NCBI RefSeq assembly: GCF_000308875.1 | Contig: NZ_BAGL01000119.1 | Coordinates: forward strand, 1 to 47,344 | Direction: 5' to 3' | Length of the DNA: 47,344 nt | DNA from: Nocardia transvalensis NBRC 15921 | GTDB lineage: Bacteria > Actinomycetota > Actinomycetes > Mycobacteriales > Mycobacteriaceae | Shown: positions 34,570 to 43,267 of the stretch, piece after piece | Layout: every line of letters begins with the position of its first letter | How positions within the stretch are numbered: position 1 is the first letter of the stretch | Translations under genes and position numbers: made by a program | The notes under the pieces: model-generated | What the model was told of the DNA's origin: nothing | What the model saw: only the letters and a program-made list of their open reading frames with translations | The model's database searches: none

Positions 34570-35853
34570 ATGAACGAGCCTGAACCCGTCGGCCGGCTGC
34601 TGAGGCTGGTCGTCGACGCGGTCAACGAATGCAATCTGCGCTGCCTGTACTGCCACCCGGGAGAAGTCTGGAAGACCCAGCAGCTCCCGGTCGCCGCGAT
34701 CGTGTCGGCGTTCGAGGCCGCCGAGCAGGCAGGAGTGCTGGAGGTGGTCCTCACCGGCGGTGAGATCACCCTGCACGAGTCGCTGCCTGCGGTCCTGGAC
34801 GCCACCCACCAGCTGGCGCAGTGCGCGGCCACGCTGATCACGAACGCCACGAAGATCACCGACGATCTCGCACAGCAACTCGCGGCTTCGAACCTGTCGC
34901 GGATCTGCACCAGCGTGGACGGAATCACCAACGATCTGCACGGCAGCGCACGGGGCAAGAACCTGCCGAAGGTGCTCGACGGCCTCGCCCGCCTGCACGA
35001 GACCGGCAAACCGGTCACCGTGATCACCGTTGTGCACCAGAGCAATTGGCGGCAGGTCATCGACCTGTCGGATCATCTGGCCGAGACCGGTCTCGCGGTG
35101 CAGCACCACCTGTGCGCGCCGAGCTTTTCCGGGCAGGCCCGCGCCCACTATCCGCGATTGGCGTTGGCGGAGTCCGATTTCCTGGGTGTGCAGGATCTGG
35201 TGGATCGCCACCATGCGCGGCTGGCGGCGGCCGGGCTGTATTTGACGTTCAATTCCTGCTGGCCCGCCACCGGCAGACGCACGCTCAGGGTGAACCCGTC
35301 CCGCACGATCACCCTGCAACAGCTGTCCGAGCAGGTCAAAGACACCCTCGCCAACATCCGCCCCGACGGCGAATTCCGGTTACAGGCCGCCACCTGGGGC
35401 AGGGAGATGATCGGCAACGCGGCCCTGGGATCGGTTCACACACAGGGAGTTACGCCGCTGCTGGTGGACGCGGAGATACTGCTGGCCCGTGGAACGGCCC
35501 GGCAGCTACCCCGCGCGGTCGAGGCGCAGCACAAGTTCCAGCTCGGTCCCCGGGCGGATTCCCACACCACCGACACCCTCATCGGCCGCGCAGAGGGCAC
35601 GGCGGGGGAGGTGGAGCTGATCCCGATCACCAGCGTCGACGAGCACTGGCTGATGAACAATCCCGCCGACCTCGACGCCGTCGCCACGGGACTGCGCACC
35701 GCACCGGACACTCACCGGGTGGTGCGCCACCCCACTGGAACCGTGCTGGCCTTCGACCGCGCCCGCTCCCAGATCACCCTGCTGACCGGCGCGGAATGGC
35801 AAGCCGTCCAGCACCTTTCGACCATCGACGCGAGCGCAGAGGTGTCGCTGTGA
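34570..35853 (+). CDS. Radical SAM protein 1 with degenerate C-terminal cluster region
   Basis: This 427-residue enzyme has the CxxxCxxC motif CNLRCLYC (C21, C25, C28), which binds the 4Fe-4S cluster that cleaves S-adenosylmethionine. LTGGEITLH is the usual GGE strand, and SRICTSVDGI follows. Around residue 235 NSCWPATGRRTLRVNPSRTI resembles a SPASM/twitch start, but most of the expected cysteines are missing. The last 160 residues are an unrecognised extension. The frame is open from 34165; the ATG at 34570 starts family-like sequence. The stop overlaps the second radical SAM start (GTGA). Confidence 0.8.
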   Translation: MNEPEPVGRLLRLVVDAVNECNLRCLYCHPGEVWKTQQLPVAAIVSAFEAAEQAGVLEVVLTGGEITLHESLPAVLDATHQLAQCAATLITNATKITDDLAQQLAASNLSRICTSVDGITNDLHGSARGKNLPKVLDGLARLHETGKPVTVITVVHQSNWRQVIDLSDHLAETGLAVQHHLCAPSFSGQARAHYPRLALAESDFLGVQDLVDRHHARLAAAGLYLTFNSCWPATGRRTLRVNPSRTITLQQLSEQVKDTLANIRPDGEFRLQAATWGREMIGNAALGSVHTQGVTPLLVDAEILLARGTARQLPRAVEAQHKFQLGPRADSHTTDTLIGRAEGTAGEVELIPITSVDEHWLMNNPADLDAVATGLRTAPDTHRVVRHPTGTVLAFDRARSQITLLTGAEWQAVQHLSTIDASAEVSL

Positions 35854-37232
35854 GCACCACGACCGTCGTCGAAGCCGCCCATCACTATCTGGACGCTGAT
35901 CCCGGCTTGGCTGCGTTGTTCACTGCGGTCACCGACCACGCCCCCGCCGATGCGGCGGTGCGCCGGGCACTGGCCTGCCATCTCGCCGCCCCGCACACCC
36001 CGGCTGTGGATCTCGCGGCCGACCTCGGCGGCGATCTCGAGGCCGTCCGCAAGGCGTATCGGTTCGCCCGCACTAATGCTCAGGTCGCGGCGTTGACGGG
36101 GTCGTGGTTCTATCCGCATCGGATGCGGTGGGCCTTCGCCGCGAGGACCGTCGCCGAGTGGCAGCGCCGCCCCGAGGTCCCCGCCGCGATTCTCGACAAC
36201 CGGCCGGTGCTGGGCGACACGATGGAGATCCACCCGACCCGCGGCACCTGCAACTACCGGTGCCGCATGTGCCTGTGGTCGGACCAGCAGAACCTCACCT
36301 ACGCCACCCGCCAACTCGACACCGGCGGTCTCATGGCCGTCGAGGACTGGCTGCGGCTGCTGGGCGAGCTGCGCGAGGCCAGTGTGCGGCGGCTGGTTGT
36401 CTCCGGTGGCGGCGAAGCCCTGATCAATCCCGACCTCCCGGTCATCCTGCACCGGGCCGCCGATCTCGGATTCGAAATCCACATCTACACCACCGGTTTC
36501 AGCATCCGCCCCGGCGGACCACTGTTCGACGCCCTGCTGCGCTGCCACCGAATCCGGTTCAGCATCCATTCCCCCGACCCGCAGGTCTACGACCGGATCG
36601 CCGGCACCCGGCCCGCCCAGCGCGCCCTGGATCGGGTCACCGCGAACCTGACCGTACTGCGCAGCGACCGGGATCACCTGCCCGCTGTCGGGATCGGGTT
36701 CGTCATCCAGCCGTTCAACTACGACCAGCTCCTCGCCATGACCGACTACGCCGAAACCATCGGCGCCGACTGGCTCGACCTGCGCAAAGACGAAGTCGAC
36801 GTCACCGACGCCCTCACCACCGACCAGAACGCCACGGTCGCCGACCAGGTCCGCACGATACGCACCCGCCCGGCCGGCGCCACCCACGTCGACATCGGTG
36901 ACGAACTGGCCGCCCTGGCCAACGGCATCACCCCGGACCGATCCCGCACCAGCGAATGCCTGGGCCGCTACTTCCGCCCCACCATCGGCCCCTACGGGCA
37001 CCTCACCCCATGCGACCTGAAAGCCGAACCACGCTTCGCCGCCACCGGATACACCCTCGGCCACCTCAAACAGTCCCGGCTGCTGGACGTGGTCGCGGTA
37101 TCCGCCGGCCGCGCGATCAGCGACGACTGCGCCCAATGCATGCCTAGCTCCCGCACCGGCAACAAGATCGTGCACAAACTCCTCGCCGACCTCACCACCG
37201 GAACCACGCTCGGCGAACAGCCCTTCGGCTAG
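35850..37232 (+). CDS. Radical SAM protein 2 with C-terminal cysteine region
   Basis: This 460-residue enzyme has a helical N-terminal domain (about 1-120) and then the radical SAM core with TCNYRCRMC (C134, C138, C141), LVVSGGGEALINPDLP and FSIHSPDPQVYDRIAG. The C-terminal part has ECLGRYFRP, GHLTPCDLKAEP and DDCAQCMP, which could hold an auxiliary Fe-S cluster as in SPASM-type enzymes. It is co-translated with radical SAM 1. The TAG stop lies inside the CTAG that flanks the transposable element. Confidence 0.8.
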   Translation: MSTTTVVEAAHHYLDADPGLAALFTAVTDHAPADAAVRRALACHLAAPHTPAVDLAADLGGDLEAVRKAYRFARTNAQVAALTGSWFYPHRMRWAFAARTVAEWQRRPEVPAAILDNRPVLGDTMEIHPTRGTCNYRCRMCLWSDQQNLTYATRQLDTGGLMAVEDWLRLLGELREASVRRLVVSGGGEALINPDLPVILHRAADLGFEIHIYTTGFSIRPGGPLFDALLRCHRIRFSIHSPDPQVYDRIAGTRPAQRALDRVTANLTVLRSDRDHLPAVGIGFVIQPFNYDQLLAMTDYAETIGADWLDLRKDEVDVTDALTTDQNATVADQVRTIRTRPAGATHVDIGDELAALANGITPDRSRTSECLGRYFRPTIGPYGHLTPCDLKAEPRFAATGYTLGHLKQSRLLDVVAVSAGRAISDDCAQCMPSSRTGNKIVHKLLADLTTGTTLGEQPFG

Positions 37233-37257
37233 GTTCTGTGCCGAAGTGAAGCGAGGG
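37233..37257 (+). repeat. Left terminal inverted repeat
   Basis: This copy begins GTTCTGTGCCGAAGTG and pairs with the reverse complement of 39961-39985, differing at three positions (C/T, G/A, C/T). Confidence 0.8.
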
Positions 37258-37276
37258 CGTATCGAGTGGCTCGTCG

Positions 37277-37363
37277 TCATTGGTGCCGGGGCAGCAACGG
37301 CTCCAGCCAGGCCCATTGGGCGTCGGTCAGATCCGCCTGCCCCGCCACCGTTACGCTAGTCAC
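37277..37363 (-). pseudogene. N-terminal stub of an IS5-type transposase
   Basis: A 28-codon minus-strand frame starting GTG at 37363 reads ADLTDAQWAWLEPLLPRH and then stops. LTDAQWxxLEPLLP is the familiar start of IS5-family (DUF4096-type) transposases. The frame points toward the left IR only twenty bases away, so the rest of the gene has been deleted internally. Confidence 0.7.
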
Positions 37364-37642
37364 GAGGTCTCCGGTATTCGTTCTGGCTTGGTGTGGCGGA
37401 GCATCGTAACCGTCATCGGCCGTGCATCCGGCCTGGTATTCTTGGCCGACCGAAGCGCGGTACCTGTCACCAGATTTGCAGGCCTCTTGTCACAAACACC
37501 GCTCGAGCGTTTGGAGACATTCAATAAGGGCCCGAACGCGGCAAAGGCAGCAAAAGAGGTCATTTCCTCAGTGGCCGACGCCCTCCGTGCACCGCCATGT
37601 TATGACCTTTTGCGCCACCTTTAGACTTGCTCGGGTGAGCGA

Positions 37643-39406
37643 TCATAGTGCGCTCCATGTCCAGCCTGGAATGCCCTCGAGGCGGCTGCAATGTTCATCA
37701 CTCAGAAGGCCTTTGGCTTTTTTCGATCTAATATTAGTAACCCACCTTCCGAGCCTGACTTCATTCTCGATATGAGCAAAGGGAACGTTCGTATGACCCG
37801 TGCGACTGACGAAGCTTTGCAGGGCGGCGAAGTTCCTGTTCCATACATCATCAGCCAAATTCCAACTCCATCCTGGGAGCGCTTCCAGCGACGCACGACG
37901 TTTATCGTCCATCACATTGCCGACTCGACGCTGATTGGCGACCCACTGGCCAAGCTTGAAACCGCTCTGGACGTAGGAATGGGGTACCCTGGAATGCCCT
38001 TCGCGTTCAACAAAAATCTGAAGTGAAGTGAAGGACTCTGTCCATTTATCTGTATGGCGATCCCAGCTCCATCCCGGCACGTGTTCAAGTCGACGGAAGC
38101 GTTCAACGTCCATCGAATCTCGTTGCGCACGCTGCTGTGAGACCCACCGTCCGAGACTTATCCCTTGTTCAATTTTATCAATTGGGACGCAGGCGTGACC
38201 CTCGCGCGCGACAAACTTCTCTAGGGCAGAGTAGGCGTCATTCCAGGGATTGGAATTGGCACCCCAGTGCCAATTCGGTATCCTCTCAAGCTGTGCTCGA
38301 CGTGAGCGGGATAACTGATCTCTGTTTCTTCGCTGCTCAACGACCCATTGGCCCAGTTCAACGCCATTTTTGACATATCTACGAGGTATCCGAGCGTGAC
38401 CATGGCGCGCCACGTACTCGCGGAGGGCAGCTAGACCCTCTCCCCATTGATCGGATTCGCTGCGGCAGGACCAGTCGGATGGTGAAGCCGAGTAATCTGC
38501 GTAACGGTCTATATCAACGCCTGCATCGGAGCTGTCGCGGAGTGATTGTTCCAAGTCACGTCGGAGTCGATACAGTAGTGGTTTGGCAAGATTATGGACA
38601 CCGGTAACGCTCTCACTATCAACCGAAATCTGGTAGGCCGCATGGTATGCCATCCGCCAGATCTCCCCGGTTACGTATCGCTTCCAGTCGAGCTGAGCAA
38701 TATCGTCTACTCCATCGACGTAGGGATCGTAGCGGCGCGATGGCTGGTGAAATTCGGTCACCATCGCTCGTACCACCTCGATCTGGCGCGGTACGCTCTT
38801 CCCGCTGAGCCAATCGCTGATCGAACTAGCTGATATCGGTCGTCCAAGCTGACGGGAAACGAGTTCCGCGACTTCGCGTACAGGCTCGGTTCCTCCAAGT
38901 CGATGTTGCAGGCTCAAGGCTTCGCCTAATGCTTCGCGAGCATTGAAGCTGACTCGACGGTCGTATCGACTAGATACGAGAGATGAGTCTGCTGTGGAAT
39001 CCTCATGAATCCCCGATATCCGAAGGGATCTCGGCGTTTGCGATCGAGAGGGCACTGCTTTGCTGGCGCCGGGTTCCGCGTCTGTGTGACGTGAGGGTCG
39101 CTGAGAGCGTGCCTCCGAAACGGCGAGCTGCCAGCGGTCGAGCATCTGTCGGAGCTCGGAATCACGATCGCTATCGTGTAGCCCATCGACCGTCAGGGCT
39201 TTCACAATCCTTCCGACCAGCTCCCTGTTCGGCAATTTTGGTCCGCGGAGTGCTCGGTGCAGGACCTGTCGTGAGACTGGAACTCGGCGGGACAACTCCG
39301 CGAGAGATGGATCCCCGCATCGAAGTACCAGGTGCTGCATCGCATCGAAGAAGTCCATCTGTGCGCCGGGGGATGCCAACGGACGACCAAGCGGCCTTTT
39401 AGCCAA
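37643..39406 (-). CDS. HTH protein with four helicase-associated (HA) repeats
   Basis: This 587-residue protein has an N-terminal HTH (about 20-85: LAELSRRVPVSRQVLHRALR), a second HTH-like unit (about 150-215: REVAELVSRQLGRPISASSI), a helical middle, then four repeats of about 68 residues from about 315 to the end. Each repeat has the pattern W..(F/Y)..L..FV.R.GH..(V/I)P followed by LG.WV..QR and closing in LE..PGW.W. These are helicase-associated domains (PF03457), normally found behind SF2 helicases; here no helicase is present. The TTG start has GGTGGGAG upstream; a Met at residue 17 is an alternative. DNA binding is likely. It is the main passenger of the CTAG-flanked element. Confidence 0.75.
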   Translation of the reverse strand: MAKRPLGRPLASPGAQMDFFDAMQHLVLRCGDPSLAELSRRVPVSRQVLHRALRGPKLPNRELVGRIVKALTVDGLHDSDRDSELRQMLDRWQLAVSEARSQRPSRHTDAEPGASKAVPSRSQTPRSLRISGIHEDSTADSSLVSSRYDRRVSFNAREALGEALSLQHRLGGTEPVREVAELVSRQLGRPISASSISDWLSGKSVPRQIEVVRAMVTEFHQPSRRYDPYVDGVDDIAQLDWKRYVTGEIWRMAYHAAYQISVDSESVTGVHNLAKPLLYRLRRDLEQSLRDSSDAGVDIDRYADYSASPSDWSCRSESDQWGEGLAALREYVARHGHARIPRRYVKNGVELGQWVVEQRRNRDQLSRSRRAQLERIPNWHWGANSNPWNDAYSALEKFVAREGHACVPIDKIEQGISLGRWVSQQRAQRDSMDVERFRRLEHVPGWSWDRHTDKWTESFTSLQIFVEREGHSRVPHSYVQSGFKLGQWVANQRRVGNVMDDKRRASLEALPGWSWNLADDVWNRNFAALQSFVSRTGHTNVPFAHIENEVRLGRWVTNIRSKKAKGLLSDEHCSRLEGIPGWTWSAL

Positions 39407-39624
39407 CGATGCACTCCCACCTGTGTCACCCGTGTGTCACCTTGCTGTGACCGATCCGGACCAATATTAGTTCAATCCGTTCAGCTGTGGTTTCGGTTGC
39501 AGTAGAAATTTTATGTACGGAACCACCCGCAGGCGACTGCTGGTCGTGCGCCCATCGCAGATGCCATCAGATTGGCAGCCTGTTCTACCAGCCTCGGCAA
39601 CTACGACACATTGGAAGCGAGAGC

Positions 39625-39819
39625 ATGTCCCCCTACGCCGTCAAGACGTTGATTCTCCTCGTTGCGATACTCATCGGGCTGAATGTAGGGATAGCCACGG
39701 CTTGGCTCGCCCAAGTCAGAGGCGCGCACGTGGCACTGGCCATTCGTGACGGTGGCGTAGCGTTCGCGGGCGCGGTCACCCTTACGGTGTTGTTGCTCGC
39801 ACACCTGGGGCTCCTCTAG
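39625..39819 (+). CDS. Small two-pass membrane protein
   Basis: This 64-residue protein has two transmembrane segments (TLILLVAILIGLNVGIATAW and ALAIRDGGVAFAGAVTLTVL with LLAHLGLL) and GGAAGCGAG before the ATG. It is divergent from the HA-repeat gene and lies inside the IR-bounded element. Function unknown; small proteins of this kind are common in actinobacteria. Confidence 0.6.
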   Translation: MSPYAVKTLILLVAILIGLNVGIATAWLAQVRGAHVALAIRDGGVAFAGAVTLTVLLLAHLGLL

Positions 39820-39960
39820 ATGGTATTTGAGGAGCCGGAGCCGGACACTCGGTGACAGGTCGGGGCTGCTGCTGCCGATGTGACAGATGTGGTGCTTCGC
39901 CAAACATTGTCGCTGAACGACATGCCGGAGAAATCACACATCTGCTAACGCGGACAAGCC

Positions 39961-39985
39961 CCCTCACTTCATTTCGACACAGAAC
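39961..39985 (-). repeat. Right terminal inverted repeat
   Basis: The bases CCCTCACTTCATTTCGACAC and the five that follow are the inverted partner of 37233-37257 (22 of 25 positions). CTAG follows immediately. Confidence 0.8.
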
Positions 39986-40861
39986 CTAGCCGCGACTCAG
40001 GCGCTGCGCGATGGCGGTCCGCACGATCGCCACCGCGCCCCGCGCGACGAGTCCGGCCGCGACCAGCGGGGCGAACACGATCCAGGGCGAGCCCTGGTGG
40101 TAGTCGCAGTAGAACCGCAACGCCGAGCGGTGATGGGTGCGGACCTTGCGGAACGGCGCGGAGCGCATGCTGCCGCCCTCACGGTGGCGTATCTCCACGC
40201 TGGGATCGAGCACGACGCGCCACCCGCCCCGATGCATATCGAGGGCCATCTTCGTTTCCTCGAAATACAGGAAGTAGCGGCCGTCGAACCCGCCCACCGC
40301 GTCGAACGCTGCACGCCGAAACAGCATGCAGCACCCGGAAATCCAATCCACATCGCTCAGCGTCGTTACCGGCGTCCCGAAGTAGCGTCGGGTCGCCGGG
40401 TTCGACGGCCAGATCCCGCCCAGCACCGCGTGCGCGATGCCGACCGCCAGCGACGGGAACCGCCGCCCACTGGGATACGGCTGTCCGTCCAACCGGGCGA
40501 TTCGGGGGCCGATCATCCCGATCCGGTCATCGGTGGCGGCCGAATCGACCAGCGCCGCAATCGAACCCGCCGACAACTGGGTGTCGGGGTTGGCGACGAG
40601 GATCCACTCCGCGTCGGTCGCGGCGGCACCTTGGTTGATCGCCGCCGCCAGGCCCACGTTGCGGCTGTTGCGGATCACCCGTCCGCCGAACTCCTCGACG
40701 ATATCGGCGCTGGCGTCGGTCGAGACGTTGTCGACCCCGATCACCTCCACCGCATACGGCTCCACCGCCGACGGCAACGTGTCCAGGAAGCCCGGCAGAT
40801 CCTCCGCACTCTGATACGTGACCAGAACCAAGCCGACCGTCTTCTCTCGCGCGCTGGGCAT
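39986..40861 (-). CDS. Family 2 glycosyltransferase
   Basis: This 291-residue GT-A fold enzyme transfers a sugar from a nucleotide donor, perhaps a rhamnosyltransferase type. Motifs: VGLVLVTYQSAEDLPGFL at the N terminus, VIGVDNVSTDASADIV, NVGLAAAINQGAA, ILVANPDTQLSAG (DxD-like), WISGCCMLFRRAAFDAVGGF and YFEETKMALDMHRGGWRV. A hydrophobic C-terminal stretch may touch the membrane. ATG 40861 is chosen; ATG 40873 is possible. The TAG stop is part of the CTAG at the right border of the transposable element. It runs in the same direction as the kinase genes upstream. Confidence 0.8.
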   Translation of the reverse strand: MPSAREKTVGLVLVTYQSAEDLPGFLDTLPSAVEPYAVEVIGVDNVSTDASADIVEEFGGRVIRNSRNVGLAAAINQGAAATDAEWILVANPDTQLSAGSIAALVDSAATDDRIGMIGPRIARLDGQPYPSGRRFPSLAVGIAHAVLGGIWPSNPATRRYFGTPVTTLSDVDWISGCCMLFRRAAFDAVGGFDGRYFLYFEETKMALDMHRGGWRVVLDPSVEIRHREGGSMRSAPFRKVRTHHRSALRFYCDYHQGSPWIVFAPLVAAGLVARGAVAIVRTAIAQRLSRG

Positions 40862-40946
40862 GACCGGCAACATATCACCCACCGCACACGCCTTCAGACC
40901 ATCCGTCCGAGACCGTCGCACCCCCGCGACGCCGGGCACGGCACGA

Positions 40947-42014
40947 TCAGCGCCAGCCCCGTAGCGCAGCGTCGACCTCGGCTTCGTCGATCGCCGGCGG
41001 CAACTCCCACACCGGCGCCGCCTCCTGCAGTTTCTGCGCCAGTTTCCGGACCAGAAGGCGTTCGCTGTCCGGGGCGCAGCCGCCGTCGGCGATGATTTTG
41101 GCGTAGCGGACAGCGTCGAGGACGGCGGATCTGACCCGCGCCTGGGCGAGGTAGATCTCCACATCGTGCTCCCACCCGCTGTGCGCGGCGTCGGGTTCGG
41201 CGGCCGTCCACGCCGCGACGAACCGTTCCCGCTCGGCGGGCAGGTAGTTCATCTTGTGCAGATGGATCGCGACGTCATAGAGAGGATCACCGTAGAGCGC
41301 CAGCTCCCAATCCAGAAACACCGTCTCCCCGTCACGAATGATCATGTTCTTGCGATGCAGATCACCATGCGTGAGCCGAAACTGTCTGGCCTGCAAACTA
41401 TTACAGGACTCGTCCAACGGTTCGAACGGGTCCGCCGGGATCCGCAGCCGCCGAAACAGGTGATGGAAGGAGCTTCGGTGGTCCCGATACGCCTGCCGGG
41501 ACGCACCCCACACCCGGCGGGCGAACCGCTGCGGATCGTCATCGAGTCCACCGGGGGCGTAGGGCAGTGCCTCGCGCGGGATGGCCCGCAATTGCGCGAA
41601 CAATCGTGCGACATCGGAGGGAACATGTGCCGGGAGCGGGCGTCCGCGCGGCGCCAGCTGGTCGAGGACCTCGCCGTCGATGTACTCGTGAATTTGATAC
41701 GCCGGACACACCGACACCCAGTGCAGGGCAGGAACCGAGGTGACGCGAGAGGCGACGACCGCCAGAACCTGCGGCTCGGGCCACTGGCGATAGTCCATCA
41801 CGTCGGCACCCTCGATAGGGATCCGCACATTGACCGCCCGCGCACCGGCCGCGACACGGATATTGCGGTTGTAGAAACCCGCCGGCCCGTCCGGTTGCGA
41901 GCAGGCACGACGGTAGAGCGCCTCCGGATCCACCAGCGGTGGCCCCGCTGTCAGTGCGGCATCCGGCCCGAACACCTGCTGTCCCGAAACCGCCGGGCTC
42001 GACTCCCCAGTCAC
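40947..42014 (-). CDS. Aminoglycoside phosphotransferase-like (APH) kinase
   Basis: This protein of about 355 residues has the APH/choline-kinase catalytic signature LTHGDLHRKNMIIRDG (HGDLHxxN) and metal-binding VFLDWELALYGDPLYDVA (DWE...GDPxxDxA). YQIHEYIDGEVLDQLAP is the hinge region. It phosphorylates a small molecule, probably a sugar or amino alcohol; resistance cannot be claimed. The GTG at 42014 (VVTGESSPAV) is the likely start; the frame is open to 42227, giving up to 426 residues. It precedes the glycosyltransferase in the same direction. Confidence 0.75.
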   Translation of the reverse strand: MTGESSPAVSGQQVFGPDAALTAGPPLVDPEALYRRACSQPDGPAGFYNRNIRVAAGARAVNVRIPIEGADVMDYRQWPEPQVLAVVASRVTSVPALHWVSVCPAYQIHEYIDGEVLDQLAPRGRPLPAHVPSDVARLFAQLRAIPREALPYAPGGLDDDPQRFARRVWGASRQAYRDHRSSFHHLFRRLRIPADPFEPLDESCNSLQARQFRLTHGDLHRKNMIIRDGETVFLDWELALYGDPLYDVAIHLHKMNYLPAERERFVAAWTAAEPDAAHSGWEHDVEIYLAQARVRSAVLDAVRYAKIIADGGCAPDSERLLVRKLAQKLQEAAPVWELPPAIDEAEVDAALRGWR

Positions 42015-42474
42015 GACCCCAGAATGCCATCGACCGCCGACTATCTCGGCGTCGTTCCCTGGGTGCATCGTCGGGCTGCCCGGCCGCCCGGTGGCCAGGC
42101 GAAACGCAGCTGGGTCCGCTGTAACAAAAACGGATCGAGCGCGCCGGCCGCCACCGGCCGGTGGGAAGCTGGCCAGCGCGCTCGCGATAGCCGCATCATT
42201 GATCGTCACGGGCCACCCTCGCGACAACCCGACGCGAGACGATCATCGTCGTGGTCACCGCATGATGTAGAGAAGTGCCCGTTGTTCTTCGGCCGGGCGG
42301 GTGCCGGTACACGGACCGGGCCGCTGTCGCCGGTGACCTGGACGAAATCCGTTGGCGTGCTGCCGGAACGCTATCGCTCCCGCTGCGCCGCGGCATCGGT
42401 TCTCGCCGGCCTCGGTGCGGCGTCGACCCAGGTGTCGTCCTGGGGTGGGACGGTGGGTGGTCGTGGCGGTGGTG
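42015..42474. other. Gap between two minus-strand kinase genes
   Basis: The APH frame remains open upstream as far as 42227, so up to 213 bases of this stretch may be coding if a GTG or ATG further upstream is used. Beyond that I see no gene, repeat or promoter that I can support. Confidence 0.4.
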
Positions 42475-42993
42475 TCACGAGGTGGGCTCGGCGGTGTGGG
42501 TGGTGTGGAGGAACTGGGTGGTGTGGCGGCGGCTGGAGAGGGTGATCAGCTGGGCGTGGCGGCCGTGTTCGGTGATGAGCCGCCGTACGCGGGGCGCCGT
42601 GGTCGCGCGGTAGCGGCAGATGTAGCGAACGAAGTCCCAGGTGATCCGGTCGTAGACGCCGTCCGCGGGGTGCTGGCCGCCGCGGTAACGCCAGCGGCGT
42701 TGCGCGACACCGGCCAGGCAGGACACCGCGGGTAGGTCGAGGAAGATCACGGTGTCGGCGGCGGCCAGCCGGATCGGCAGGGTGCTGACATGGTTGCCGT
42801 CGATCAGCCACCGCGGCCCGGCGACGAGGTCACGCTGCCGGGCCGCGAACTCGGTGTGGGGCAACGGATTCCAGTCGCTGTCGTAGTACACCGCGTCCAA
42901 ATGCGTGACCGGCAACGCCAGCACCGCCGCGAGCCGGTTCGCCAGATGGGTCTTGCCGGAGCCCCCGCAGCCGAGAACAACAATCCGGTCCAT
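42475..42993 (-). CDS. P-loop kinase of the topology-modulation (FlaR-like) type
   Basis: This 172-residue protein has Walker A VVLGCGGSGKTHLANRL at the N terminus, then LPVTHLDAVYYDSDWNP, RWLIDGNHVSTLPIRLAAAD and TVIFLDLPAVSCL, the usual order of adenylate-kinase-like proteins annotated as topology modulation proteins. The true substrate is unknown. The ATG at 42993 is the first Met and starts directly with the P-loop strand. It heads the minus-strand group of kinase, APH and GT2. Confidence 0.75.
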   Translation of the reverse strand: MDRIVVLGCGGSGKTHLANRLAAVLALPVTHLDAVYYDSDWNPLPHTEFAARQRDLVAGPRWLIDGNHVSTLPIRLAAADTVIFLDLPAVSCLAGVAQRRWRYRGGQHPADGVYDRITWDFVRYICRYRATTAPRVRRLITEHGRHAQLITLSSRRHTTQFLHTTHTAEPTS

Positions 42994-43267
42994 ACCCGCG
43001 ACCCTAACGACCGCCCCCGACAGGACACGGCGATTCGATCCGAGCAGAGAACCGATCCGGGAGAAGTAAGCATCGTTGCCGTTCCGGGGAGACGGTCGAG
43101 CCGGTGGCGGCTAGGGTTCGGTTCGTGCATGGTGCCGACGTCCTTGCTGCACAGCGCGACGTCGTCGCCGCTCGCCCAGGTGTGGTTGGAGGCCGAGGGG
43201 CCGCCAGGGTGGGTTGTCGCGCGGATACAGTGACGGCCGACCACAGGACTGTAGAGGGGAGTCAGGC

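Larger units (their letters stand above)
37229..39989. mobile_element. IR-bounded element with CTAG flanks and passenger genes
   Basis: The region 37233-39985 (2753 bases) is bounded by 25-bp inverted repeats that match at 22 positions and is flanked on both sides by CTAG (37229-37232 and 39986-39989), consistent with a 4-bp target duplication. CTAG-type (YTAR) targets are known for IS5-family elements, and the left end still carries the first codons of an IS5-type transposase. The rest holds a helicase-associated-domain repeat gene and a small membrane protein gene, in DNA less GC-rich than the surroundings. Between 37364 and 37642 I see no gene. No full transposase is present, so it would need one in trans. 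Confidence 0.75.

Noticed and set aside
42015..42227. Extended N terminus of the APH-type kinase
   Set aside because: The frame is open but contains no kinase feature and no convincing ribosome site; GTG 42014 is preferred though not proven.
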